DNA of 64,000 bases from Dactylosporangium sp. AC04546 (GTDB lineage: Bacteria > Actinomycetota > Actinomycetes > Mycobacteriales > Micromonosporaceae), in contig NZ_JAHYSG010000016.1 of the NCBI RefSeq assembly GCF_022095675.1, forward strand, positions 1 to 64,000. Direction: 5' to 3'. The notes under the pieces were generated by a model, which was given only the letters and a program-made list of their open reading frames with translations, had not been told where the DNA came from and did not search any database. A program made the translations under genes and the position numbers. Positions 52,962-63,082 of the stretch are shown here, in pieces; the first letter of the stretch is position 1; every line of letters starts with the position of its first letter.

Positions 52962-53451
52962 TGGTCACCTCGGCTCGGTAGCCCGGCAGCAGCGCGGCCA
53001 GCGCAGCCCGCCCCCGGGACAGCCGGGACTTGACCGTGCCGGAGGGCACGTTCAGCGCGGCCGAGATCTCGTCCACGCTGAGGTCGGCGTAGTAGTGCAG
53101 CACGATGACCTCCCGGTAGCTGCGTGGTATGGCGTCGAGCGCCTGGGTCAGGTCGGTCCGGTCGGGCTCGGGGCCGGTGCTGGTGAGCGCCGGCCGGTCC
53201 CGCAGCAGGATCAGGTCGAGGACCTTGCGGCGCCGCCATCGCCGGCGGACGACGTTCAGCGCGACGGTGCGCAGCCAGGCCTCCGGATTGTCGATCCCGG
53301 TGAACCCGCCCGGCCGTGCGACCGCCCGCGCGAACGCCTCCTGGACGACGTCCTGCGCCTCGGTCAGGTCGGTTGTGAACGCGTAGAGCTGCGTGACCAG
53401 CCTGCGGTAACAGGCGTGGTACACCTCTGCCACGTCGCTCACGATGTACAC
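52954..53451 (-). CDS. ECF sigma factor, copy 1
   Basis: GTG start; 165 residues. Sigma region 2: YHACYRRLVTQLYAFTTDLTEAQDVVQEAF with the core-binding DVVQEAFARA; linker RRRWRRRKV; region 4: LTQALDAIPRSYREVIVLHY then SVDEISAALNVPSGTVKSRL (helix-turn-helix). It is of the SigE-like 24-kDa type. It lies 28 nt after copy 2's partner gene, so all four genes probably share one transcript. Confidence 0.93.
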   Translation of the reverse strand: MYIVSDVAEVYHACYRRLVTQLYAFTTDLTEAQDVVQEAFARAVARPGGFTGIDNPEAWLRTVALNVVRRRWRRRKVLDLILLRDRPALTSTGPEPDRTDLTQALDAIPRSYREVIVLHYYADLSVDEISAALNVPSGTVKSRLSRGRAALAALLPGYRAEVTSA

Positions 53452-53479
53452 GATCCCCCGGGCGGCTCCCCGGTTCCCG

Positions 53480-54761
53480 TCAATTCGGCAGCACCGTCGC
53501 GGAGAGGGTCGCCTCCTGCCACGCCCGGGCGTCCCGCGAGACCCGCGGCGGCGAGCCGAGCGCCGCGAAGCCGTTCTCCACCGCGGCGAGCGGGCCGCCG
53601 GGGCCGGCGACGACGCCGAAGTGCTCGCCGTCGAGGCTCTCCAGGAAGACCATCTCGCTGTTGCCCTGGATCCACATGACCAGCGAGCGGTCCGGGCGGG
53701 TCAGCACGCCGAAGCTGCGGCCGACGAGCGCCTTGTCACCGGTGAGCTGGGCCGGCAGCTCGATCTTCGTGCGCACCTCGAGCCAGCTGTCGCCGCCGTC
53801 AGCGGTACGGAAGAACCGGATGCCGTTCGGATAACGGACGAACGCGAACGCGGTGTTGCCGTCGAGCGTGGCGACCGTCGGGACGTCGAGCCCGACGGGC
53901 GCGTCGAGCGCCCGGGCGAGCCAGGCCCGCCCCTGGTCCTTGCTCACCGCCACGGCCGGCTGGCCGGTCCCCAGGTCGGCGCCGGCCACCCACCAGCCGG
54001 CGGCCTTGGGCAGCCCACCGATGAGCGTCCGCCGGGCCATCGGCGGCTGGTTGGCGAGCAGGCTCAGCGCGCCGTCGCTCGCCCGGACGCCGAAGAAGTC
54101 GCCGTACTGCGCCAGCTGCACCGCGGCGTCGCCCTGCTTCAGCAGCAGCCGGTCGCTCGGCCCGACCATCGGCGAGCCGCTCTGCCCGGGCAGCGGCGAG
54201 GCGTCGGCCGCGTCCACGCTGAACCGCACCGCTGAGCGCGAGGCCCCGACGACCTCGCCGCTCAGCATGAACGTGTTGCCGACGATGCGGACCAGCTCGA
54301 CCGATTCCAGCTTGTCCAGCGGCGACTGGCGCAGCGCGTCGAGCACGAACGGGGTGCGCCGGTCGGGCGAGCCGTCCCGCAGCACGGTCACCTGGAGGCT
54401 GCACTTGCGGTTCTGCGGCACCTCGACGCAGACGTCGACCGCCGCCACCACGCCGTCGGGCAGGGCGCCGGCCGCGGCCCGCAGTGTCGTCGTCGACGGA
54501 TACTGGCCGGCGGCCGAGACCACCGGGGACGGCGACCAGGGATCGCCGAGGTCGGGGTTGGGCCCCAGGGCGGCGGGCGTGGGCCGGCCGAAGATCCCGG
54601 CCAGCGCGACCGGCGCGAAGACGGCGAGCGTGCCGACGAGCGCGCCGACCACCGCCATCCGGTCGCGCACCCGCACCCGGCCGGCGCGGCGGTAGAGCGT
54701 GCTGAAGTCGGGCACCCAGGTGGCCGCCTCGATCTGCGCACGGAGGGCGCGGAAGTCCAGC

Positions 54762-54772
<11 letters not shown>
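53480..54772 (-). CDS. Membrane-anchored extracellular protein, ECF-linked, copy 2
   Basis: ATG start 11 nt inside the second sigma gene; 430 residues. Cytosolic segment of about 37 residues, one membrane helix (RMAVVGALVGTLAVFAPVAL, about 38-61), then an extracytoplasmic region with Asp-box-like repeats (VSKDQGRAWLAR, RTADGGDSWLEV, ESLDGEHFGVV). The layout equals that of 51768-52961 although sequence identity is low. A paired cysteine loop (DVCVEVPQNRKCSL) is specific to this copy. Likely a sensor or anti-sigma partner of the ECF factor at 54762-55334. Confidence 0.84.
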
Positions 54773-56441
<1,669 letters not shown>

Positions 56442-56442
56442 G

Positions 56443-56970
56443 GTGGACAAAACCACCATCGGGGTCGCCATCGACATCCCCCACCCCTGGGGCGGCGAGC
56501 TGACCGCCGCCCGGCTGGCCGCCGGTGACCCGGTCGGTGCGTACGTGCCCGCCCACGTCACGCTGCTCGGCCCGACCGAGATCGACGCCGGTGACCTGCC
56601 GGAGATCGACCGGCACCTGGCCGGGGTGGCCGCCCGCCATCCGGCCTTCGGCGTGCGGCTACGGGGCACCGGGACGTTCCGGCCGGTGACCCAGGTGGTG
56701 TTCGTCGCCGTCGCGGCGGGGATCAGCGAGTGCGAGCAGCTGCACGCGGCGGTGCTCTCCGCGGCGGCGATCCGGGCGGACGTCCGCTTCCCGTACCACC
56801 CGCACGTGACGGTCGCCCACGACGTGGCGCCGGAGCAGCTCGACGCCGTCTTCGCCGGCCTGGCCGGCTACGAGGCGGAGTTCCCCGTCAACGGGTTCAC
56901 GCTGTTCGAGCACGATGACGGCGGTCGATGGCGTTCCTATGCGGAGTACCGCCTCGCGACGGACGATTGA
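56443..56970 (+). CDS. 2'-5' RNA ligase family protein (2H phosphoesterase)
   Basis: GTG start; 175 residues. The two HxT/Sx motifs of the 2H superfamily are HVTLLGPTEI and HPHVTVAHDV, about 80 residues apart, as in LigT/ThpR-like proteins, which act on cyclic phosphates of RNA or nucleotides. Its substrate here is unknown. It is tightly placed between trpS (1 nt) and the YihY gene (3 nt), so it belongs to this operon. Confidence 0.88.
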   Translation: MDKTTIGVAIDIPHPWGGELTAARLAAGDPVGAYVPAHVTLLGPTEIDAGDLPEIDRHLAGVAARHPAFGVRLRGTGTFRPVTQVVFVAVAAGISECEQLHAAVLSAAAIRADVRFPYHPHVTVAHDVAPEQLDAVFAGLAGYEAEFPVNGFTLFEHDDGGRWRSYAEYRLATDD

Positions 56971-56973
56971 CGG

Positions 56974-57984
56974 GTGGGCCTGCTCGACCGGCTGGAGGCC
57001 GGCTTCGACCGGGTGGTTGCCGCGGGGCGGCGCCGCTCGCTGGTGTTCGACCACGTCTGGCGTGCGCAGCAGCGGTACTTCGACGTCGACGCGGCCCGCC
57101 TCGCCGCCGCGACGGCGTACTACGGCTTCTTCGCGATCTTCGCCATGGCTGTCGTCGCGTTCTGGATCCTGGGCCGGGTGCTCGGCGGCAATGAGGCGGT
57201 CGTCGCCCGGGTGCAGGTCTATCTCCAGGCCAACCTGCCGCAGCTGCACTCCGACGAGATCTTCGCGGGCAGCCAGCAGATCGGCATCATCGCCCTCGTC
57301 GGCCTGATCATCGCCGGCGTCGGCTGGGTGGAGAACCTGCGCTCCTCGCAGCGCGCCCTGTGGCAGCTGCAGGAGCACCCCGGCAACGCCGTCGTCCGCT
57401 GGCTGGTGGACCTCGGCGTCCTGGTCGCGCTCGGCCTGCTCCTGCTGATCTCGATCGGCATCTTCGCCGGCGTGCAGGAGCTGCTGTACTGGCTGGCGGG
57501 TGACTTCGAGCAGGACCCGGTGCGCGTCGCGCTGCGCGGCACCTCGTCGCTGCTGTCCGGGATCGTCGATCTCATCCTGGGTGCCGCGCTGCTGGTCGGG
57601 GTGCCCCGGCTGCGGATGTCGCTGCGCCGGCTGTGGCCCTCCGCGCTGCTGTTCGCCATCGGGCTGGGCCTGCTCAAGACCCTGGGGAAGTGGTACATCA
57701 CGCGGACCGAGCACAACCCGGCCTATCAGCTGGTCGCCGGCACCATCGGGCTCCTGCTGTACATGTACCTGCTGCACCAGCTGCTGCTCTTCGCCGCCGC
57801 ACTGTCGGCGACCAGCCCGCACGGCCGGGTGAAGGACCTGGCCGGCGGCTCGCCCCGCCCCGACGTCCGCGCGGCCGAGCACGCGGCGCAGCTCGTCGAG
57901 GAGGCCGCCGAGACGACGGAGCGGGCGGCGCACATCGTGGCTTCCGGCGGTTCGGCGCCGACCGAGCGCTCCGACCCGTCATGA
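56974..57984 (+). CDS. YihY/BrkB family membrane protein
   Basis: GTG start; 336 residues with about six membrane helices. The family pattern FDVDAARLAAATAYYGFFAIF near residue 40 and WPSALLFAIGLGLLKTLGKW in the C-terminal half are typical. A YhjD/YihY gene beside trpS is a conserved actinobacterial arrangement; transport function is suggested but not established for the family. The acidic tail (residues about 285-336) is disordered. Confidence 0.92.
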   Translation: MGLLDRLEAGFDRVVAAGRRRSLVFDHVWRAQQRYFDVDAARLAAATAYYGFFAIFAMAVVAFWILGRVLGGNEAVVARVQVYLQANLPQLHSDEIFAGSQQIGIIALVGLIIAGVGWVENLRSSQRALWQLQEHPGNAVVRWLVDLGVLVALGLLLLISIGIFAGVQELLYWLAGDFEQDPVRVALRGTSSLLSGIVDLILGAALLVGVPRLRMSLRRLWPSALLFAIGLGLLKTLGKWYITRTEHNPAYQLVAGTIGLLLYMYLLHQLLLFAAALSATSPHGRVKDLAGGSPRPDVRAAEHAAQLVEEAAETTERAAHIVASGGSAPTERSDPS

Positions 57985-58412
57985 TGGGCGCCGTGGGTGC
58001 ACTCGTGACTTTGGACCTGCCGGCCGACGCGCCGGCGCTGACGCTGCCGTGGATCATCACCTTCGGCCCGATGGACGACGAGGAGGAATGGGAGCCGGTC
58101 GTCTGCGGCCCCTACGAACGGGCGCACGCGCTGGCCCTCGCGGAGGCGGTCGTCGCCGACGAGGACCTGATGGCGGTGGTCGAGCCGCTGCAGCCGCACG
58201 TGACCGTGGCCCAGATCCAGGGCGACATCGCCGCCTCGCGGATGGCCGCCGAGAACGAGGACTTCGAGACCTCGGCGCTGGACGAGGAGATGGGCGACCA
58301 CCACCACGACCACGATCACGACCACGAGGACGAGGACCACACGCACGAGCCGCCGTCCGTCGACGACATTCGTGCCGGTTTCGCGCGGATCGCGGCGAAG
58401 CTCACGTCCTGA
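57981..58412 (+). CDS. Hypothetical protein with His/Asp-rich segment
   Basis: ATG overlapping the YihY stop as ATGA; 143 residues. The first 100 residues are a small soluble domain (LTLPWIITFGPMDDEEEWEP). Near residue 105 a run HHHDHDHDHEDED could bind metal ions. No membrane helix or known domain. Its 3' end overlaps the convergent GH13 gene by 11 nt. It is probably the last gene of the trpS unit. Confidence 0.75.
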   Translation: MMGAVGALVTLDLPADAPALTLPWIITFGPMDDEEEWEPVVCGPYERAHALALAEAVVADEDLMAVVEPLQPHVTVAQIQGDIAASRMAAENEDFETSALDEEMGDHHHDHDHDHEDEDHTHEPPSVDDIRAGFARIAAKLTS

Positions 58413-59880
58413 TCCACGCCGTCGTGTCCGGGGGGAGCTCGTCCGTCACGGGCGAGCTCGCCAGGGCCGGCACTCCCAGGAGCGGCACCGGCGAGCCGCT
58501 GAGGTTGGCGGTCACGAGGAACCGTTCGGTCTCGAAGCAGAGCACACCGTCGGGCGCCGGCCGCCAGGCGAACTCCGTCGCGGGCCGGCGCAGGTGGAGC
58601 GCCTTCCGGTAGAGGTTCAGCATCGAGTCGGGGTCTTCCCGCTGTGCCGCGACCGTCCTCGCGGCCCACTCCCGCGGCATCGGCAGCCAGGCCCGCCCGC
58701 CCGGGCTGAACCCGAACGGCGGGGCGTCACCCTCCCACGGCAGCGGCACCCGGCAGCCGTCCCGGCCCAGCTCGCGGCCGCCGGAGCGGACCCACTGCGG
58801 GTCGGCCCGCACCTCGTCGGGCAGGTCGAGCACCTCGGGCAGCCCCAGCTCCTCGCCCTGGTACACGTACGCCGACCCGGGCAGCCCGAGCATGAGCAGC
58901 GCCGCGGCCCGGGCCCGCCGCAGCCCCACGAGCCCGCCGCCGAACCGGGTGACGTGCCGCCGCCGATCATGGTTGGACAGCACCCAGGTGGCCGGCGCGC
59001 CGACGTCCTTCACCGCCGCGAGCGTCTCGTCGATGATCTTCCGCAGTACCGCCGGATCCCAGGGCGCCTCGAGGAAGTCGAAGTTGAAGGCCTGGTGCAA
59101 CTCGTCCCCGGCGACGTAGCGCGCCACCCGCTCGGGCGTCGAGTCGAACACCTCGGCGACGGTCATCCGCTCGCCCAGGTACGAGTCGATCAGCTTCCGC
59201 CACGAGCGATAGATGTCGTGCACTTCTTCCTGGTCGAAGTACGGCAGCCTTTGCTCGCCGCCGGCGTCCGGCAGCCCCTCGGCCTTGATCATCCCGTGTG
59301 CCACGTCGATCCGGAACCCGTCGACCCCACGGTCGAGCCAGAACCGCAGGATGGCGTCGAACTCGTCTCTGACCTGCGGGTTGCGCCAGTTGAGGTCGGG
59401 CTGGCCGGGGTCGAACAGGTGCAGGTACCAGCTCCCGTCCGTGGTCCGCGTCCAGGCCGGCCCCCCGAAGAGCGACTGCCAGTCGTTCGGCGGCCGGTCG
59501 TCGCTTCCGGTGCTGAAGATGTACCGGTCGCGCAGTGACTGCTGGAACCAGGGGTGCCGATCGGAGGTGTGGTTGGGCACGATGTCGACGATGACCTTGA
59601 GCCCTACCGTCCGCGCCTCGGCGAGCAGCCGGTCGAAGTCGGCGAGCGTCCCGAAGACGGGGTCGACGTCGCAGTAGTCGGCGACGTCGTAGCCTCCGTC
59701 GACCATGGGGGAGCGGTAGAACGGCGACAGCCAGACGGCGTCGACCCCGAGATCGGCCAGGTACGCCAGCTTTGCCGTGATCCCTGGCAGGTCTCCGACC
59801 CCGTCGCCGTCGGAGTCGGCGAAGCTGCGCGGGTAGACCTGGTAGATAACGGCACTACGCCACCATTCCACGCCAGCCAC
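58402..59880 (-). CDS. GH13 alpha-glucosidase (oligo-1,6-glucosidase-like)
   Basis: GTG start (VAGVEWWRSAVIYQVYPRSF); 492 residues. An alpha-amylase-family TIM barrel: DVVPNH-type motif VDIVPNHTSDRHPWF, nucleophile region VDGFRIDVAHGM (Asp), acid/base VAEVFDS (Glu) and VLSNHDRRR (third Asp). The pattern FRIDVAHG-M and QVYPRSF match cytosolic GH13 glucosidases. No signal peptide. Its promoter must lie in 59881-59953, before the tandem repeats. Confidence 0.93.
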   Translation of the reverse strand: MAGVEWWRSAVIYQVYPRSFADSDGDGVGDLPGITAKLAYLADLGVDAVWLSPFYRSPMVDGGYDVADYCDVDPVFGTLADFDRLLAEARTVGLKVIVDIVPNHTSDRHPWFQQSLRDRYIFSTGSDDRPPNDWQSLFGGPAWTRTTDGSWYLHLFDPGQPDLNWRNPQVRDEFDAILRFWLDRGVDGFRIDVAHGMIKAEGLPDAGGEQRLPYFDQEEVHDIYRSWRKLIDSYLGERMTVAEVFDSTPERVARYVAGDELHQAFNFDFLEAPWDPAVLRKIIDETLAAVKDVGAPATWVLSNHDRRRHVTRFGGGLVGLRRARAAALLMLGLPGSAYVYQGEELGLPEVLDLPDEVRADPQWVRSGGRELGRDGCRVPLPWEGDAPPFGFSPGGRAWLPMPREWAARTVAAQREDPDSMLNLYRKALHLRRPATEFAWRPAPDGVLCFETERFLVTANLSGSPVPLLGVPALASSPVTDELPPDTTAWIRT

Positions 59881-60058
59881 GCTAACCGCTCAAACCACCA
59901 CGAGCGGCACGTTCCGCCGACCACCACCGAACTCGCGCTCTCTGCGCTCGCACGATCGGCGTTTGGGGCGGCGAGCACCGGGCGCGGCGGCGCGAGGGTG
60001 GCGTGGGTGGCGCGAGGCCGTGGCGCGGGTCGCCCCAAATCGGCGATCACCCGCCCGG

Positions 60059-60120
60059 CTCCATGATCGAGGGAAACTTCTGGCTGTCCCAGCGACCAGA
60101 TTCTTCCCATGATCATGGAG
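60059..60120. repeat. Long palindrome, TCTGG/CCAGA family, member 3
   Basis: Ends CTCCATGATC (60059-60068) and GATCATGGAG (60111-60120) are perfect complements; inside, GGGAA and TCTGG pair with CCAGA and TTCCC. The same family as 31282-31339 and 49558-49607, with the ends conserved and the centre changed to GCTGTCCCAGCG. Confidence 0.8.
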
Positions 60121-60285
60121 TGGGCCGGCGGCGTCGGTCTCGGGTCTGCCCGGGCGCGCTTTCCGCTCTCAAGATCGGCGTTTGGGGCGGCGAACGCCAG
60201 GCGCGGCGGCGCGACGGTGGCGCGGCGGCGCGGGTGGCCCGAGGTCGTGGCGTGGGCCGCCCCAATCGGCGATCACCCGCCCGGG

Positions 60286-60347
60286 CTCCATGATCGAGGG
60301 AAACTTCTGGCTGTCCCAACGACCAGATTCTTCCCATGATCATGGAG
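60286..60347. repeat. Long palindrome, TCTGG/CCAGA family, member 4
   Basis: Copy of the 62-bp palindrome at 60059-60120 with a single base change (CAGCGACC to CAACGACC), carried in the second unit of the tandem duplication. Confidence 0.8.
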
Positions 60348-60428
60348 TGGGCCGGCGGCGTCGGTCTCGGGTCTGCCCGGGCGCGCTTTCCGCTCTCAAG
60401 ATCGGCGTTTGGGGCGGCGAACGCCAAG

Positions 60429-61370
60429 TTAGCTGTGGGCCTTCAGGGCTGACAGGAACCAGGTCCAGCGATGGGTCGTCGTCGGGATCGGGGGCCAGTC
60501 GTTGATCACGGCCATCAGCTGCCAGTAGCGCTCCGCCCGCGGGTCGATCGCCAGCTCCAGGCCCTCGATCAGCTCCGCGCGGTACGGGGCGTCGTCCGCC
60601 CGGTCACAAGCCGCCGTCCAGCGGGCCGTCACCTCCGCCACCACCGCGGCCGCCGCCGGGTCCTCCGGGGTCACGCCCCGATCCATAGCCGCCGCGACGT
60701 GGTCAGTAAACCATGAAATGTCGGACATGTCGGTGGGTACGGATCGCGGCGAAGCCGACGGGCCGAACGAGCGCCGGCCCATCTCGCGCAAGCGAGCGCG
60801 GAAGGACGGTTCCCGCAGCAGCGACGCCAGCTCGATCCACGCGTCCACCTGCTCATCCGTCGGATCGTCCGGAAGGTCCGGGCTGGCGCTGCGCATCATC
60901 TCGGCGAACTTCGCCGCCTCCTCCGAGGACGCCGTCGGCAGGTCGGCGAAGATGCTGTCGAAGAACTCGTCGACGATCCGCCGGCGTTCGTCGGCCGATG
61001 CCTGGGCGATGCGGGTCATCCGCTCCACCTCCGAAGGCGAGGGGTCGCGGCGCGCCACCGCGCGCAGGGCTGCCCGGCGCAGCCGCAGGACGCGGATCTG
61101 CACGCTGATCGCCTCCGCGTGGGCCGCGGCGACGCTCGCCAGGTCGACCCCGTTGTCCAGGACCCGGCGGATGGTCGCGATGTCCAGGCCCAGCTCACGC
61201 AGGGTGCGGACGAACTCGAGGCGCACGAGCGAGCTGTGGTCGTACCGCCGGTAGTTGGCGTGCGACCGTTCCGCCTCCGGCACCAGCCCGACGTCCGAAT
61301 AGTACCGAATCGTCTTCACCGGCAGGCCGGTCAGGCGTGACAGCTCCCCGATGTTCACGTCACCCAGCAT
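60429..61370 (-). CDS. MerR-family transcriptional regulator
   Basis: ATG start; 313 residues. The N-terminal winged helix is typical: NIGELSRLTGLPVKTIRYYS, DVGLVPEAERS, NYRRYDHSSLVRLEFVRTL, followed by the dimerisation coiled coil. The remaining 200 residues are a helical effector domain without cysteines for metals, so a drug or organic ligand is likelier. The gene is divergent from a small membrane protein with a shared MerR-type promoter region (61371-61396), the probable target. Confidence 0.92.
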   Translation of the reverse strand: MLGDVNIGELSRLTGLPVKTIRYYSDVGLVPEAERSHANYRRYDHSSLVRLEFVRTLRELGLDIATIRRVLDNGVDLASVAAAHAEAISVQIRVLRLRRAALRAVARRDPSPSEVERMTRIAQASADERRRIVDEFFDSIFADLPTASSEEAAKFAEMMRSASPDLPDDPTDEQVDAWIELASLLREPSFRARLREMGRRSFGPSASPRSVPTDMSDISWFTDHVAAAMDRGVTPEDPAAAAVVAEVTARWTAACDRADDAPYRAELIEGLELAIDPRAERYWQLMAVINDWPPIPTTTHRWTWFLSALKAHS

Positions 61371-61396
61371 CGACCCTCCAGTAGGGGGAGAGTCAA
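61371..61396. promoter_or_regulatory. MerR-type operator between divergent genes
   Basis: On the minus strand TTGACT (61396-61391) starts the imperfect 21-bp dyad ACTCTCC-N7-GGAGGGT (61393-61373), the usual -35 plus dyad layout bound by MerR proteins. It lies directly before the merR ATG; the same dyad serves the plus-strand gene at 61417. Confidence 0.6.
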
Positions 61397-61416
61397 CGAG
61401 CGGCTACCTTGCGCTG

Positions 61417-61764
61417 GTGGAACCGTTGCGTCTCATCCTGCTCTATGCCCACCTCATCGGGTTCGCCCTGCTGCTCGGGGGCGCTGCCACGCAGTACATC
61501 GCGAAGACCCTCCGGATCAACAGCGCCATGGTCTGGGGCGCCGGGATCCAGGTCCTGACCGGCCTCGGGCTGGCCGCCCCGCTGCGGGGCGGCGGCGACG
61601 CCGAGCCCGAACCGGCCAAACTGGCCGTCAAGGGCCTCATCGGCCTGATGATCTTCGTCATGGCCTTCTTCTCCCGCAAACGGGACGTGGTCAACACGGG
61701 GCACTTCCTCGCATTGGTTGGGTTAACGCTGGTTAACGCCGCCGTTGCGGTCTTTTGGAGGTAA
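61417..61764 (+). CDS. Small membrane protein
   Basis: GTG start; TACCTT six nt upstream suggests a leaderless transcript. 115 residues with three to four helices: LILLYAHLIGFALLLGG, MVWGAGIQVLTGLGLAAP, GLIGLMIFVMAFFSRK and FLALVGLTLVNAAVAVFW. A first-helix histidine (YAHLIGF) recalls CopD/DUF2269-like proteins, but I cannot assign a family. Divergent from merR, it is its likely target. Confidence 0.75.
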   Translation: MEPLRLILLYAHLIGFALLLGGAATQYIAKTLRINSAMVWGAGIQVLTGLGLAAPLRGGGDAEPEPAKLAVKGLIGLMIFVMAFFSRKRDVVNTGHFLALVGLTLVNAAVAVFWR

Positions 61765-61937
61765 ACCGCGTGTTACAAGATCGATCTCAGTAGGTCCGAC
61801 CGACTGCTGGCACGTCACGGCCCTATAACGCACTCCTCCCAACCCGGCAGCGAATGGCGGAACTGTCGGTGGGAAGGCGTACGCTCCCGCCGTTGGGTTC
61901 ACCGCGTTGGGGCGGTGCATTGGGAAGGGAGACCGTC

Positions 61938-63011
61938 TTGCGCCGAGTGCGTGGGATGAAGGTTCTCGCGGCCGCCGCGGTGGCGTTTGTCGCGTTGGGC
62001 ACGGCCGCTTGCGGCGACGACAGTGACACGGGGACGAGCGGCGACAGCAGCGCGCCCGCCAAGAAGAACGTCAAGGTCGGCCTCGCCTTCGACATCGGCG
62101 GCCGGGGCGACAAGTCCTTCAACGACTCCGCCGCCGCCGGTCTCGACCGGGTCAAGAGCGAGCTCAATGTCGAGGTCAAGGACCTCGCAGCGGTCGCCGG
62201 CGAGAGCGAGAACGACAAGTACGCGCGGCTGAAGCTGCTCTGCGACAACGGCTACAACCCGGTCATCGCGGTCGGCTTCGTCTACGACGGCGCCGACGCC
62301 AAGAACGGCCCGCTCGCTCGCGCGGCGAAGGACTGCCCGAAGACGAAGTTCGCCATCGTCGACGGCGGCACCACCGCCGACAACGTGGCTGACCTCGTGT
62401 TCGCGGAGGAGCAGGGCTCCTTCCTGGTCGGTGCCGCCGCGGCCCTCAAGACGAAGTCCGGCACGGTCGGCTTCATCGGTGGCTGCCAGGTCGACCTGAT
62501 CAAGAAGTTCGAGGCGGGCTTCGCGGCCGGCGCCAAGGCTGCCAAGGCCGACGTCAAGGTCCTGACCAACTACCTGTCGACCCCGGCTGAGGCCTGCAAG
62601 GGCTTCAACGACCCGACCGGTGGCAACACGGCCGCCAGCGGCATGTACGACCAGGGTGCGGACGTCATCTACGCGGCCGCCGGCGGCTCCGGCACCGGCG
62701 TCTTCGAGGCTGCCAAGGCCAAGAGCAAGCTGGCCATCGGCGTCGACTCCGACCAGTACAACACCGTGACCGACGCGAGCCTCAAGGCCGTCATCATGAC
62801 GTCGATGCTCAAGCGGGTCGACAACGCGGTCTTCAACTTCGTCAAGGACTTCGCCGACGAAAAGTTCAAGGCCGGCCCGACGGTGTTCGACCTCAAGGCC
62901 GACGGCGTCGGCTACGCCACCTCCGGTGGGCAGGTCGACGACATCAAGACCAAGCTTGACGCCTTCAAGGCCGACATCGTGTCCGGCAAGATCACGGTGC
63001 CGACCAAGTAG
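61938..63011 (+). CDS. BMP-family nucleoside ABC transporter substrate-binding lipoprotein
   Basis: TTG start chosen for GGGAAGGGAGAC upstream; an ATG six codons later is possible. 357 residues: basic n-region, hydrophobic helix VLAAAAVAFVALGTAACG with a lipobox-like TAAC, then a Ser/Gly-rich linker. The mature part shows GLAFDIGGRGDKSFNDSAAA, typical of PnrA/BmpA, and AVGFVYDGAD, GTVGFIGGCQ, DVIYAAAGGSGTGVFEAA. It binds purine nucleosides in the PnrA family. The ATPase gene follows after a hairpin. Confidence 0.94.
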   Translation: MRRVRGMKVLAAAAVAFVALGTAACGDDSDTGTSGDSSAPAKKNVKVGLAFDIGGRGDKSFNDSAAAGLDRVKSELNVEVKDLAAVAGESENDKYARLKLLCDNGYNPVIAVGFVYDGADAKNGPLARAAKDCPKTKFAIVDGGTTADNVADLVFAEEQGSFLVGAAAALKTKSGTVGFIGGCQVDLIKKFEAGFAAGAKAAKADVKVLTNYLSTPAEACKGFNDPTGGNTAASGMYDQGADVIYAAAGGSGTGVFEAAKAKSKLAIGVDSDQYNTVTDASLKAVIMTSMLKRVDNAVFNFVKDFADEKFKAGPTVFDLKADGVGYATSGGQVDDIKTKLDAFKADIVSGKITVPTK

Positions 63012-63028
63012 TAGTAGACATCGAGTGT

Positions 63029-63061
63029 CTGGCGGGGGACTGTGATCCGGTCCCCCGCCAG
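63029..63061 (+). terminator. Intercistronic hairpin
   Basis: CTGGCGGGGGAC (63029-63040) and GTCCCCCGCCAG (63050-63061) form a perfect 12-bp stem with a 9-nt loop, without a T tract. Between a lipoprotein gene and its ABC partners such hairpins usually limit read-through or stabilise the upstream message. Confidence 0.6.
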
Positions 63062-63082
63062 CACGTGTTAGGAGCCTCTGGA

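Larger units (their letters stand above)
59954..60425. repeat. Tandem ~220-bp duplication with two palindromes per unit
   Basis: Two units of 219 and 227 bp (59954-60172 and 60173-60399) plus 26 bp of a third. Each begins GATCGGCGTTTGGGGCGGCGA, with a matching inverted arm CGCCCCAAATCGGCGATC (60031-60048; the second lacks one A, 60258-60274). A 62-bp palindrome then follows in each unit (60059-60120 and 60286-60347). The array ends 3 nt before the MerR stop. Confidence 0.85.
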
